Notes: generated by a model not told the origin, from the sequence alone. Numbered from the stretch's first letter, positions 34,174 through 43,255 are shown. The stretch is DNA of 64,000 nucleotides from Arthrobacter sp. ISL-48 (GCF_018613805.1 NZ_JAGGPL010000003.1:806001-870000), one strand, 5' to 3'. Made by a program: numbers and translations.

Positions 34174-34246
34174 TGGAGCTAAGGGGATTCGAACCCCTGA
34201 CCTCTTCGATGCGAACGAAGCGCTCTACCAACTGAGCTATAGCCCC
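34174..34246 (-). tRNA. tRNA-Ala, anticodon CGC
   Basis: 73 nucleotides read on the minus strand. Acceptor stem GGGGCTA pairs with TAGCTCC, giving the alanine identity pair G3:U70, with A73 as discriminator. The D-arm AGCTCAGTTGGTAGAGC, anticodon stem CTTCG/CGAAG with loop TTCGCAT (anticodon CGC), and T-arm GGTTCGAATCC are all standard. CCA is not encoded. It reads GCG, a common codon in high-GC genomes. Confidence 0.95.
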
Positions 34247-34369
34247 GGAACAGCCCGCTCTCCGGTAGGAGCCGCGGCGCCGGTGACCCTAGGCTACAAA
34301 TTTTCCGGCCACATTACCAACCGGCACCGGCTTCACGAGTCTCAACGGCGCTTTTACCTGGCGAATGGC

Positions 34370-35299
34370 CTAGGCGCGGCGCCGCTGCAGCACATCGTCC
34401 AGGTTGCTGAGGGCACTTTGGGCCTTGGTGAGCGGCTTGGCTGCGGGGGCAGCCGGCGCAGCGCCAGCCGTACCCTGCTTAAGGGACGGCTTTCCCACGG
34501 CTTTGGGAGCCTCAGGCAGGTCGAGGGGCTCCGGGGCGGGCCGTTCGGCCTTTGCCGCCTCCACGTATACGGGCTTGGGCACGTCCACGGGCTGCCAGGT
34601 TGTGCCGCCGGGCGCGGCTTCCGCTGCAGCCCTCACGCTCGTATCTCCGGCTTCAAGGGCCACTGCCAATGCGGCTTCCCGGAGCTCCAGTGCGGTCAAG
34701 CGCTTGGGCTTGGCTTGGTGGGCCTCGGCGTCGAACAGCGGGCTGTCGGGCTGTTTCGCAGCCGCCTCCGGCCGAGCCGGGCGGCTGACGGGTGTATCCC
34801 GTGGACGGGGAGGCGCACTCATCGCAGCGCTGAAAGCTGCATTCACCTTTGCCTTGCGGTCACGTACGGCAAGCCACCGGAGCAGGACGACTGCAGCAAC
34901 AGCCGCAGCCAGGCAAGAACCGGGCAACAACGCAGTGCCCAGCCTGAACAGCAGAAGCACGCCGGAAACAAAGGCGGTCAGGAGTGCTACCAGGCCCACC
35001 AGTGCGATGCCCGCCCGGCCGTACCGGATCCGGAAACCACCCGTCGTCGGGGTGGTGCCAGCGTCCGGCGCGGTCTCGGGGCGCTTTCTGATGTCCATGG
35101 CTTTCTCCTGCTGGGCGGTCATATTCATTACCGTCCCGGCCCTCGGGTCCGATGATTCAGTGGCTGGTGCGTCCACCGGTAAATCTGCTGCGGCCTGGAA
35201 CTGGTGCCTGCGGTTCCGGAGGACATACGGGGCTACCCACACAATCCAGAGCACAACGGCAACCACAAGGATCACTGAGCTGCTAAGGGGGAAGTCCAC
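34370..35299 (-). CDS. Conserved actinobacterial membrane protein of unknown function
   Basis: About 309 residues from GTG 35299. One hydrophobic segment at the N-terminus (DFPLSSSVILVVAVVLWIVW) is followed by a basic stop (RNRR), a polar linker, two further hydrophobic segments (about residues 95-117 and 122-140), and a long Ala/Pro-rich cytoplasmic tail of some 160 residues. Upstream in-frame codons run to 35362 but lack conservation by eye; TTG 35305 is another option. It neighbours rimJ-like and galU genes on the same strand. No function recognised. Confidence 0.65.
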   Translation of the reverse strand: MDFPLSSSVILVVAVVLWIVWVAPYVLRNRRHQFQAAADLPVDAPATESSDPRAGTVMNMTAQQEKAMDIRKRPETAPDAGTTPTTGGFRIRYGRAGIALVGLVALLTAFVSGVLLLFRLGTALLPGSCLAAAVAAVVLLRWLAVRDRKAKVNAAFSAAMSAPPRPRDTPVSRPARPEAAAKQPDSPLFDAEAHQAKPKRLTALELREAALAVALEAGDTSVRAAAEAAPGGTTWQPVDVPKPVYVEAAKAERPAPEPLDLPEAPKAVGKPSLKQGTAGAAPAAPAAKPLTKAQSALSNLDDVLQRRRA

Positions 35300-35380
35300 A
35301 ATCAAAACCGTATGAGCATTAGCCCGGTGGCTGCCGCATTCGCCCCGGTGTGTCGCAGGCAAGGTGGCAAATCATTGGAC

Positions 35381-36001
35381 TTATGACGCGCCAGACGCCA
35401 GCCACCGCCGGAGCAGCCCGTCCGGAACCTCTTCAGACGTCAGGGCAAAGGTGCGGTGGTCCGCCCACTCCCCATTGATGTGCAGGAAGCGGGGGCGGTA
35501 CCCCTCGTCACGGAAGCCCAGCTTTTCAACAACCCGGAGGCTGGGGCGGTTCTCGGGCCGGATGTTGATTTCCATGCGGTGCAGGCCCAGGGTCTGGAAG
35601 CAATGGTCTGTGGTCATGGCGACGGCGGTGGGGGCAATGCCTTGGCCGGCCCTTGCCTGATCCACCCAGTAGCCCAGCGTTGCCATCAGGGCCGAGCCCC
35701 ACACAATCGAAGAGACGGTGAGCTGGCCGACGATCACCGGCACCCGGTAGCCGGGAGTCCGTTCGGTGATGAGGAACGGCAATGCTGTGCCTTGGGCAGC
35801 CTGGATATTAAGGGACCGCACCATGTTCCGGTAGTCGGGCAGGCCTCCGCCGGGCGCCGGGTTGGAAGCCTCCCAGGGGGCGAGCCAACTGCTGTTGCGC
35901 GCGCGGACCTGGGTCCACTCTTTTTTGTCCCGGTACCGGATGGGACGCAGGACGAGGTCGCCGCATTCCAGTGTTACTGGCCAAATGGGACCGGCGCGCA
36001 C
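35381..36001 (-). CDS. GNAT acetyltransferase, RimJ-like
   Basis: A 206-residue GNAT protein (LECGDLVLRPIRYRDKKEW; GYWVDQARAGQGIAPTAVAM is the acetyl-CoA motif A; LHRMEINIRPENRPSLRVVEKLGF is motif B). This matches ribosomal-protein-alanine N-acetyltransferases. GTG 36001 gives the usual N-terminus and lies 5 bases after the galU stop; ATG 36043 would overlap galU by 37 bases. A galU-rimJ neighbourhood is also seen in mycobacteria. Its true acceptor is not shown. Confidence 0.83.
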   Translation of the reverse strand: MRAGPIWPVTLECGDLVLRPIRYRDKKEWTQVRARNSSWLAPWEASNPAPGGGLPDYRNMVRSLNIQAAQGTALPFLITERTPGYRVPVIVGQLTVSSIVWGSALMATLGYWVDQARAGQGIAPTAVAMTTDHCFQTLGLHRMEINIRPENRPSLRVVEKLGFRDEGYRPRFLHINGEWADHRTFALTSEEVPDGLLRRWLASGAS

Positions 36002-36006
36002 AGGCT

Positions 36007-36912
36007 TTAGTTGGACAGACCGGCGGTGAAGCCCGGCAGCCATTCGCGCAGACCCGGGCCCAGGTCATCGCTGTCGATGGCCAACTGGACGCAGGCCTTG
36101 AGGTAGCTGAGCTTGTCGCCCGTATCATAGCGCCGCCCGCGGAAGACCACGCCGTAGACGCCGTAGCCCTCCTCGTCTCCGGCGGCCAGTTCCTGAAGTG
36201 CATCAGTCAGTTGGATTTCGCCGCCGCGGCCCGGCCCGGTGCGTTCCAGGACCTCGAAAACCGCTGGGTGCAGCACGTAGCGGCCAATGACGGCGAGATT
36301 GGAGGGTGCCTCGTCTACCTCCGGCTTCTCCACGAGCTTGTTGATCCGGACGAAGCCTTCGCCGTCGATTTCCTGGACATCGGCGCAGCCATAGGCGCTG
36401 ATCTGGGACGGTTCCACCTCAATGAGGGCCACTACGGACCCACCCGTTTTCGCCTGGACTTCGATCATGGTGCTGAGCAGTTCGTCCCGGGCGTCGATCA
36501 AGTCGTCACCGAGGAGGACCGCAAACGGTTCGTTGCCTACGTGCTGCTTGGCCCGGAGTACCGCGTGGCCAAGGCCGTTCGGGTCGCCCTGCCGGACGTA
36601 GTGGATGTCGCCGAGGTTGCTGGCGGCCTGGATGGCATCGAGCTTCGCCGTGTCTCCCTTGGCGGCCAATCTGGCCTCCAAGGCCGGAACCCGGTCGAAG
36701 TGGTCTTCAAGTGCCCGCTTGTTGCGGCCCGTAATCATCAGTACGTCATTGAGGCCCACCTTTACTGCTTCTTCGACCACATACTGGATGGCGGGCTTGT
36801 CCACCACGGGCAGCATTTCCTTGGGCATAGCCTTGGTGGCAGGCAGGAACCTGGTGCCGAGCCCCGCAGCGGGAATAACGGCCTTGCGTACTGTCTGGTT
36901 AGTGGTACTCAC
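36007..36912 (-). CDS. galU: UTP-glucose-1-phosphate uridylyltransferase
   Basis: A 301-residue nucleotidyltransferase making UDP-glucose for cell-envelope and storage polysaccharides. The N-terminal VIPAAGLGTRFLPATKAMPKEMLPV carries the nucleotide-binding glycine motif, with KPAIQYVVEEAV following, VLLGDDLID (metal aspartate) and VEKPEVDEAPSNLAV all matching bacterial GalU. Start is GTG 36912, divergent from the cyclo-ligase gene across 125 bases with a perfect 14-bp palindrome. Confidence 0.94.
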   Translation of the reverse strand: MSTTNQTVRKAVIPAAGLGTRFLPATKAMPKEMLPVVDKPAIQYVVEEAVKVGLNDVLMITGRNKRALEDHFDRVPALEARLAAKGDTAKLDAIQAASNLGDIHYVRQGDPNGLGHAVLRAKQHVGNEPFAVLLGDDLIDARDELLSTMIEVQAKTGGSVVALIEVEPSQISAYGCADVQEIDGEGFVRINKLVEKPEVDEAPSNLAVIGRYVLHPAVFEVLERTGPGRGGEIQLTDALQELAAGDEEGYGVYGVVFRGRRYDTGDKLSYLKACVQLAIDSDDLGPGLREWLPGFTAGLSN

Positions 36913-36941
36913 CGGACTAATCTAGCGGAGGGACCATTCAT

Positions 36942-36955
36942 TCAGTAATTACTGA
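36942..36955. promoter_or_regulatory. Perfect 14-bp palindrome in the galU / cyclo-ligase divergent region
   Basis: TCAGTAATTACTGA is a perfect inverted repeat, A/T-rich in G/C-rich surroundings, 30 bases upstream of galU and 83 bases before the cyclo-ligase gene. It has the form of a dimeric repressor site. No regulator gene is adjacent. Confidence 0.45.
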
Positions 36956-37037
36956 GGCAGCGGCAACGGTCGGGCAGTGACGCCAGGCGGGGTACGCAGC
37001 GCAACATCCGGCGAGGCGCCGGGCGGGAGGAGCGGCA

Positions 37038-37685
37038 GTGTCCGAGGACAGCAAATCAGCCAAGGACGGCATCCGTTCGCTGCACCGCGAACGCCGCGCC
37101 GGCATGGATGCCCGTCAGCGGGATGAGGCCGGCGCAGGGCTGGCTGCCCATGGCCTCGAGTGGGCCAACAACGTCGCAGGCGGAACCCCGTCCACGTTCT
37201 GCCTTTACCTGGGCGTCGGCTTTGAGCCGCCCACCGGGCCCCTGATGGCCGCCCTCCACGCCCGCGGCCACGGCGTTCTGCTCCCAGTCTGCGAACCAGG
37301 GCGCCGGCTGAGCTGGGTCCACTGGACTCCCGAGGCAGAATTCGTGCGGAGCAGGTATGCGCCCATCCTGGAACCCGCAGGCACCCGCCATGGCCTGGAA
37401 ATCATGGCCACGGTGGCCGGCCTCTTCATTCCGGCTACGGCTCTGGACCGAAGCGGGAATCGTATCGGCCAGGGCGGTGGATACTATGACGTCTTCCTCG
37501 GCTCACTGGCCAGCAGCAGGCCTGACGTGCGCCTGGCGGCCATCATCTACGACCACGAACTGCTGCCCGCGGGAACCCTTCCGTCGGAGGACTTTGACCG
37601 GAAGGTGCCGGCGGCTCTGACCCCGTCGGGACTTATTCGCCTGGGGAACGCCTCCGGGCGGACAACGACGCCCGGGCCGGGGTGA
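37038..37685 (+). CDS. 5-formyltetrahydrofolate cyclo-ligase
   Basis: A 215-residue enzyme converting 5-formyl-THF and ATP to 5,10-methenyl-THF. LHRERRAGMDARQRDEAG carries the N-terminal phosphate-binding arginines and the C-terminal GGYYDVFL (preceded by GNRIGQG) is the diagnostic motif. GGAGGA precedes GTG 37038. It is followed after 5 bases by a CIRCE-like element that governs the next gene. Confidence 0.93.
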   Translation: MSEDSKSAKDGIRSLHRERRAGMDARQRDEAGAGLAAHGLEWANNVAGGTPSTFCLYLGVGFEPPTGPLMAALHARGHGVLLPVCEPGRRLSWVHWTPEAEFVRSRYAPILEPAGTRHGLEIMATVAGLFIPATALDRSGNRIGQGGGYYDVFLGSLASSRPDVRLAAIIYDHELLPAGTLPSEDFDRKVPAALTPSGLIRLGNASGRTTTPGPG

Positions 37686-37690
37686 TAGAA

Positions 37691-37717
37691 TTGGCACTCA
37701 GGCCCTGCGACTGCTAA
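37691..37717 (+). promoter_or_regulatory. CIRCE-like element (HrcA operator) upstream of the zinc-ribbon gene
   Basis: TTGGCACTC (37691-37699), a 9-base spacer, and GACTGCTAA (37709-37717). The CIRCE consensus is TTAGCACTC-N9-GAGTGCTAA, so 16 of 18 arm positions match and spacing is exact. It lies 65 bases before the GTG of the zinc-ribbon gene. HrcA represses heat-shock genes through this element, so the gene should be heat-inducible. Confidence 0.75.
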
Positions 37718-37782
37718 TGGGACGGAAAGTTCCCCCCGCTGGCAGCACGGGACCTCTCGTTTGCCCAAGAGGAGGAGCACCA

Positions 37783-38058
37783 GTGCCAACGTATGCATAT
37801 GCCTGCAAGGATTGCGGCCATGCCTTCGACATCGTCCAGTCGTTTACGGACAGTACTCTGACGTCCTGCCCCGAATGCCAGGGGACCTTGCGCAAGAAGT
37901 TCAACAGCGTGGGCGTGGTCTTCAAGGGCTCCGGCTTCTACCGGACCGACTCCCGCGACGCCAAGGGAAGCACTGTCACCCCGGCGCCGGCATCGCCTGC
38001 CGCTCCGGCCACCGCGCCCACCGCCCCCGCTCCCGCCCCGGCCGCCGCTGCCAGCTGA
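37783..38058 (+). CDS. FmdB-type zinc-ribbon protein, Ruc-like redox chaperone
   Basis: A 91-residue protein from GTG 37783 with GGAGGAG at ideal spacing. Two CxxC pairs (C8/C11 and C29/C32) form a zinc ribbon; FNSVGVVFKGSGFYRTDSR follows, and residues 65-91 are Ala/Pro-rich and probably disordered. Both sequence and gene order (galU, cyclo-ligase, this gene) match Rv0991c of M. tuberculosis, described as the redox-regulated chaperone Ruc and part of the HrcA regulon. The CIRCE element here supports the same control. Function is inferred from that relative. Confidence 0.85.
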   Translation: MPTYAYACKDCGHAFDIVQSFTDSTLTSCPECQGTLRKKFNSVGVVFKGSGFYRTDSRDAKGSTVTPAPASPAAPATAPTAPAPAPAAAAS

Positions 38059-38199
38059 TCCACCCCGTCCGCCTTACTGAAGCCGGAGCGGCCCACCAAC
38101 ATCAGTCGCTTCACCATCGGTCGACGGCGACGGCCTGGTTGTCCACATAGGCGCCCTTTCCGCTGTCGTGCCGCCGTCTGCCGGACCTAGCGTGGGCTC

Positions 38200-38931
38200 A
38201 TGCCCGCTACCCCCTTTCGTTCCAGCCAAAGAAGCGCCACGCCGCGAACCCCACGGTGCCGTCCCTTGGCTCCGTCTCCGGTCGGCCGGCGTCGGGGCAA
38301 ACGGCTGGCCGGGTGGCTCGGCCGGCACCGCCGCCTCGCCGTTGCGCTCCTGCTCTGCCTGGCCGCCGGTATCACCGTCCACCAGCTCACCCCGGCGCCC
38401 GCCGCTACCGTTACGGCATGGGCTGCAGCCCGTGACCTTCCGGCCGGCACCGCCGTGACCGCCCAGGATCTGGAAGGGGTACACGTCCCTCCGGGCTTGA
38501 TGACGGACGGGGCCATCCGTGACGGCAGCGAGGTTACCGGCAAGCAGCTGGCCGCACCGCTGCGGAAGGGCCAGCTGGTGACGGACGCGCAGTTCCTGGG
38601 ACCCGGTCTTTTGACCGGCACTCCCCCCGGAACAGCAGCCGTGCCCCTGAGGATGGCGGATCCGTCGTCCATCCAACTGGTTTCGCCCGGGCAACTTGTC
38701 AACGTCGTACTAACCGGAGCGAACGGCTACGAGCAGCAGTCCCCTTCCGAGGTGCTGGCCTCGGCTGTGCCCGTACTGTGGACCTCGGGGCAGGGCGGCA
38801 AGACAGGACAATGGCTCAATACGGGCGAGACGGACGGACTGATCGTGGTGGCATCTGACTCCGCGCAGGCAGCCCGCCTGGCAGGCGCCTCCACGAAGGG
38901 AAAGCTGTTCTTTGTCCTCGTCGGGCCCTAG
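38200..38931 (+). CDS. SAF-domain (CpaB/RcpC-like) membrane-anchored protein
   Basis: A 243-residue protein. A basic cytoplasmic N-terminus of about 45 residues precedes one membrane helix (LAVALLLCLAAGITVHQL), then a SAF domain (about residues 68-130; AARDLPAGTAVTAQDL, KQLAAPLRKGQLV) and a C-terminal region with IQLVSPGQLVNVVL. SAF domains occur in pilus and flagellar assembly proteins such as CpaB. No pilus genes are nearby. It follows the zinc-ribbon gene on the same strand. Confidence 0.75.
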   Translation: MPATPFRSSQRSATPRTPRCRPLAPSPVGRRRGKRLAGWLGRHRRLAVALLLCLAAGITVHQLTPAPAATVTAWAAARDLPAGTAVTAQDLEGVHVPPGLMTDGAIRDGSEVTGKQLAAPLRKGQLVTDAQFLGPGLLTGTPPGTAAVPLRMADPSSIQLVSPGQLVNVVLTGANGYEQQSPSEVLASAVPVLWTSGQGGKTGQWLNTGETDGLIVVASDSAQAARLAGASTKGKLFFVLVGP

Positions 38932-38991
38932 AGGGGCCGGGCGGCGGGCCAAGTTCGGCCGGCTGATGCTCAGCCCAATGAGCCGGACCGC

Positions 38992-41900
38992 TCAGCCCCA
39001 ATGGGGAGGTTTCTGTTCCTTCAGCCACGCGTCGTGATCGTCCTCAGCGCCGTCGCCCCAGCGGCGCGGGTCATCTTCCGATGCCTTATTGGGAAGAACG
39101 CCCTCCGGCCCGGTCCGGACCGAATCCGGGCCAGCCCCGGACTCCTCGCTGCGGGCCGGGCCGTCGTTCGTGCCGCTTGGGGTCAAGGCCGCCTCCTCTT
39201 CACCGTCCAGGCTTCCCGCCCGGACCTCGTTGCTATTGGGCCCGGCAGGACCGTTCGCCGCACCGTAACCGGCGTCCGGCGTCTGGCCACCGCCGTCGTC
39301 GCTTCCCAGGGTCAGGGAGTCCACATCATCCTCGAAGAAGACCGCTGAGGCGGCAGCCCGTCCCGGCAGAACCACCTTTTCAAGGCCCAGGTAGCCAGCA
39401 ATCCGGTCCGCACAGGCCGACGGGTCCGTAAAGACTTCAATGGTCCACAACGGCATGTACCGCCAGCCCAGGCGCTCCAAGAGCTGGGGCCGGAGACGGC
39501 TCCGCTCGCGTACGCTCATGGTGCGGTACTGCTCAGTACCGTCTGATTCGATCGCCACGGGCCTTGGGATTTCAGCATCGTCCTGGCCCATCGTGCTCAG
39601 CGGGTCGGCGGCAGCCACAACATCGATGACGCCGTCGTACTGGTGCCACACGCGGGCGCCGCGGGCACGCAGCCTGTCGCCAAGATCGGCCACCAGCGGG
39701 TCCGCTCCGAGCGCCTGCTCGCTGGCAGCGGCCCGGGACGCCGGAGTGCCAAGGTTCGTGTTGCCTGAAATCTCGCGGTCCAGCAGCTCGTAGAAGTCAA
39801 CGGCGCCGTGTGCCAGCCGGGTATGGTCCAGGTCTTCGGGCCTGAAGCAGGTCAGGATGTGCAGCGACCTCCGGGCACGGGACATCGCCAGGGCGAATTT
39901 CTCGCGCCCTCCCTCGGCCGAGAGCGGTCCGAAGTTGTGCAGGGCCCGCCCGTGCGGGGTGCGGCCGAAGCCCGGCGAAAAGATTACATGGTCGCGGACC
40001 AGCCCCTGGGCCCGTTCCAGGTCCACCACGCGGAACGACTCGGGCCCCGCGCTGAAGAATCCAGCCAGGCCGGGATGATTGGGCAACTGCAGCCGGATAG
40101 ACTCGCCGATCCGGGCCGCGTGCCGCAGGCTGGCCGTTACAACGGCCAGCGAGGTGCGGGGCCGCAGCCGGGCGTGCTCAAAGACCAGCTGCACTACCCG
40201 GTTGACTTCGGCCGCCACGGACTCCACGCCTTCATGGTCCGCGCTCGGCAGCCCTGTGCCGTCCGGCAGGTACTCCACCAGCAATGCCCTGTCGAGACCG
40301 GTTGCCGACTGGCCCTCCGGAAGGCGCCGGAGGCCGCCGTCGTAAAAACTCTTGCTGAGCTGCAGGACCACGTCCTCATCCACGGCGCGGTACACGAAAT
40401 TGAGCCGCCAGACCGGCAGCACCTCTGAGAGCGCCGAGAAGGCGCTGTTCACGCGCTGGGGTCCCGGTTCACCCGCCGCCAGCCTCTCGATGCCTACGGT
40501 GAAAGTCCGCGGGCTGGCTATCCTGGCGTCGCCAAAAGCTATGACCTGCGTGGCGCGTGCGATGGACGGCAGGACAGCCTGGAGCGAGGTTGCTTCAGCA
40601 TCCAGGATGACCACAGCATCAAAGCGCTGTTGGGCCGGAAGGAGTCCCGTCATGAGATAGGGGCTCACGGACCACACCGGGACGAGCATGGGCACCAGCT
40701 CCGGGGCCTGGGCAGTCAGGGCGGCAAGCGAAACCCTGCCGTCCTTCAGCAGGCTGCGGAGGAGGTCGGCCTGGCGCGGGTGCTGGCCGATGGCTGCCCG
40801 CCATCTCCCGGAAAGGTCCCAGCGCAGGCGCGCGGCGCCGCTGGCGATGTGCGCGTTATCTGCCAGCCGGTATTCGGCCTCCAGTTGACGAAGGGCTTCA
40901 CCGTCGGACATGGCAAGGTAATCGTCACCGCTGATCATCGCCTCGAGGGCGGACTGCCACCACGCCAGTTCGAGCTCGGCGGCTACGGACTCCGCCGGCA
41001 CCTCGCGTTCGGCAAGATCGGCGAGCAATTCGCCCAGCCCGTGTTCACGCATGTTTTCCACCAGCAACGTGCGTTCCGGCAGCGTCTTCAGGGTATGCGT
41101 ATCCGCCACCAGCCGCTCGAGCCGTTCCAAGAGTTCCCTGTAAGCGGCTGTAGCCAGCGAGCCGCCCTCCCGGGTGTGCCGCAGCGCCTCGCCCAACTGG
41201 CCGAGTTCACGGTCGAGCGAGCGGTACATCACATTCATTTCCGCGAGGCCCGAGGGGACGGCGGGATGGCGCTGGGTCGTTGCGTAGCCGGCCCACAAGG
41301 CGCGCTGTTCCTGCACGAGCACGAGCGAGCTGTGGAGGTCCGCGATGTGGACTCCGGGCCGGACGTATTCCTTGGCCACCCGGCGCAGGCGGGACCGTTG
41401 CATGGAGGCCATGTCAATGTTCCGTTCGCGGCGCCAGGCGGAGGATGCAGTGGCGGAAATGAGATCGTGGACGGGACGGTCAAAGATGTCGGGGGTGAAC
41501 TTGTCCAGGCTTTCCCGGACGGCCATCAGCAGCTCAAGCTGGGCACCCCACTCCGCGAAGGTTGAGCCCAGGCGGATCTCGGCGTGCTCCGCTACGTCAT
41601 TCATCCGGTCTCGCAGGACTGGCAGGTTCTTCGCCACGGAGCGGGCAAGCTGCTGGGCCTCCTCGGTCTCCTTCCGGGTCAGCAGCCTGGCCCCATACCA
41701 GGGGCTCTTGGTGGACGCACGGCTGAAGCTGCCCAGCTCCGCGGCGCGGCGCAGTCTGCCGGCGAGCTCGTCGCGGTCCCTGATGCTGTCCAGCACACTC
41801 CGTTTGAGCCGGACCGTCGTAGCCGGTGCCGGCTGGATGGAGGTCAGCTCAGCCAGCGACTGCATGGCCTGGTAAGGCGAGCACCCCCAGCGCTGGCGCA

Positions 41901-43128
41901 CGTTATGAAGGGAAGCAACATGATCCATCAGCGCGTGCCGATGTTCCGTCAGCGTCTTATGGAGGTTACCCAGCTGGGGTTCGAGTGATTTTTCGTTCCG
42001 GACGATCGCCCGTACCAGTTGCGCCTTGAGCTGCTGCGGGGTGGCGTTTCCGGAGAGCTGGAACAGGATGGATTCGAGGCCGAGGGATTCAAGCTGGCCT
42101 GCGACCTCGTTGAGGCTTGCCCTGCGGTCGCCCACCACCAGCACCGTTTTGCCGGCATCCACCAGCGCTCCGATGGTGTTGATGGCCGTTTGCGTCTGGC
42201 CCGTGCCTGGCGGGCTGCTGACCACCAGGGAATCACCGGCGCGGGCGGCATCGATGACATACTGCTGGTTCGCGTCCGCGTCGAGCAAGAGCATCTCGTC
42301 GTCGGGGTGCCGGTTGTCCACACCTGGAAAGCGCGAGGCGTCCGGCTCCTCGATATCAACCACGTCACCGTTCGCCGCCTTGGCCAGGGCAGCCACCAGC
42401 GGGTTGCCCTCGTTGATCCAGGGGTCATCAAGGTTGCCGGACAGATCTGCAAAGGTGGACACCAGCAGGTTGTGCTCGGCCTCCGCACCGTGGATCGGCC
42501 GGATCAGCGTGCCAAGCCTGTCCAGGACCGGCTGGGGGTCGAACCTGGCCGTACTGTAGGCCAGCCGGGTGACCGTGTTGACGTCGAAGACGATGCCATG
42601 AATGTTTTTCAGGTGCCGGACCAGAGCCGGATTGATGTGCGCCTGTTCGGTGAGCTGAAGTTCGTAGTCATCCTCGCCGGGGCGGACTGTCAGCGAAATC
42701 GCAGTGAGCATCACGGGAGCGGAAACCCTTTGGGGTTTGCCACCGACGGCGGAGGTCCACACCACCGTGCCCGCGGAGAGGTACCCGGCGTCGATGCCCC
42801 GGTCGTTTCCGAGCTCGAAGATCTTGGAACGGATATTTCGGGACGCGCGGGCGGCAACCACATACTGCTGCTGGTCGCGGATCAGCGTTGAGAGACGCGT
42901 GCGGCGTCCGGCCATCAGCTGGGCCAGGCCGGAAGGATGGGCATGGGTCAGGTCGATGGAACCTTCAGGGGTCTTGGTGAAACGCAGCATGGTGTCTGCA
43001 CCGGTGACGGGCTTGAGACCGGACAGCCATTTCCTGAACTCCTCGGAGCCCTCCGGGTGGCCTTGACCAAATGACACTACTGCCTTCTTTTCTGCGCTTG
43101 CACGTGACGCCCTGGACCATACCGGCAT
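38992..43128 (-). CDS. Giant degenerate SF1 helicase-like protein with C-terminal nuclease-like domain
   Basis: A 1378-residue protein. Helicase core 1 at about residues 280-400, a long helical insert 400-800, core 2 at 930-1110, a PD-(D/E)XK/Vsr-like domain about 1130-1255 (VIDVVAAADP; PVAIESDGTEQY; SRLRPQLLERLGWRY), and an acidic disordered tail. The P-loop reads PPGTGQTQT: the Walker A lysine is Q311. The Walker B region is LDAEATS (D843-A846) instead of DEAS. Motif VI arginines remain (AMSRARRSL). ATP hydrolysis is therefore doubtful. Genes of this type occur beside guaA in actinobacteria. Function unknown; a DNA transaction is likely. Confidence 0.8.
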   Translation of the reverse strand: MPVWSRASRASAEKKAVVSFGQGHPEGSEEFRKWLSGLKPVTGADTMLRFTKTPEGSIDLTHAHPSGLAQLMAGRRTRLSTLIRDQQQYVVAARASRNIRSKIFELGNDRGIDAGYLSAGTVVWTSAVGGKPQRVSAPVMLTAISLTVRPGEDDYELQLTEQAHINPALVRHLKNIHGIVFDVNTVTRLAYSTARFDPQPVLDRLGTLIRPIHGAEAEHNLLVSTFADLSGNLDDPWINEGNPLVAALAKAANGDVVDIEEPDASRFPGVDNRHPDDEMLLLDADANQQYVIDAARAGDSLVVSSPPGTGQTQTAINTIGALVDAGKTVLVVGDRRASLNEVAGQLESLGLESILFQLSGNATPQQLKAQLVRAIVRNEKSLEPQLGNLHKTLTEHRHALMDHVASLHNVRQRWGCSPYQAMQSLAELTSIQPAPATTVRLKRSVLDSIRDRDELAGRLRRAAELGSFSRASTKSPWYGARLLTRKETEEAQQLARSVAKNLPVLRDRMNDVAEHAEIRLGSTFAEWGAQLELLMAVRESLDKFTPDIFDRPVHDLISATASSAWRRERNIDMASMQRSRLRRVAKEYVRPGVHIADLHSSLVLVQEQRALWAGYATTQRHPAVPSGLAEMNVMYRSLDRELGQLGEALRHTREGGSLATAAYRELLERLERLVADTHTLKTLPERTLLVENMREHGLGELLADLAEREVPAESVAAELELAWWQSALEAMISGDDYLAMSDGEALRQLEAEYRLADNAHIASGAARLRWDLSGRWRAAIGQHPRQADLLRSLLKDGRVSLAALTAQAPELVPMLVPVWSVSPYLMTGLLPAQQRFDAVVILDAEATSLQAVLPSIARATQVIAFGDARIASPRTFTVGIERLAAGEPGPQRVNSAFSALSEVLPVWRLNFVYRAVDEDVVLQLSKSFYDGGLRRLPEGQSATGLDRALLVEYLPDGTGLPSADHEGVESVAAEVNRVVQLVFEHARLRPRTSLAVVTASLRHAARIGESIRLQLPNHPGLAGFFSAGPESFRVVDLERAQGLVRDHVIFSPGFGRTPHGRALHNFGPLSAEGGREKFALAMSRARRSLHILTCFRPEDLDHTRLAHGAVDFYELLDREISGNTNLGTPASRAAASEQALGADPLVADLGDRLRARGARVWHQYDGVIDVVAAADPLSTMGQDDAEIPRPVAIESDGTEQYRTMSVRERSRLRPQLLERLGWRYMPLWTIEVFTDPSACADRIAGYLGLEKVVLPGRAAASAVFFEDDVDSLTLGSDDGGGQTPDAGYGAANGPAGPNSNEVRAGSLDGEEEAALTPSGTNDGPARSEESGAGPDSVRTGPEGVLPNKASEDDPRRWGDGAEDDHDAWLKEQKPPHWG

Positions 43129-43218
43129 ACTTTCGAGCGTAGCCGGAAAGAAGCCCCAGTGAGAGACCGCAACACTGGATCATGCCAAATTGCGGAGGTT
43201 TCCACCAGGTAGGGCAGC

Positions 43219-43245
43219 GGCCGGTCTCCGACCCGGAGACCGGCC
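43219..43245 (-). terminator. Perfect 12-bp hairpin after guaA
   Basis: Arms 43219-43230 and 43234-43245 pair perfectly around a 3-base loop, 11 bases past the guaA stop. The stem is almost wholly G/C; no T-run follows. Confidence 0.6.
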
Positions 43246-43255
43246 ACTCAGGCTG

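Noticed and set aside
38992..43128. Phage-defence island around the helicase-nuclease gene
   Set aside because: Its neighbours are housekeeping genes in a conserved order and there is no integrase, restriction or toxin gene, so a core function is more likely.
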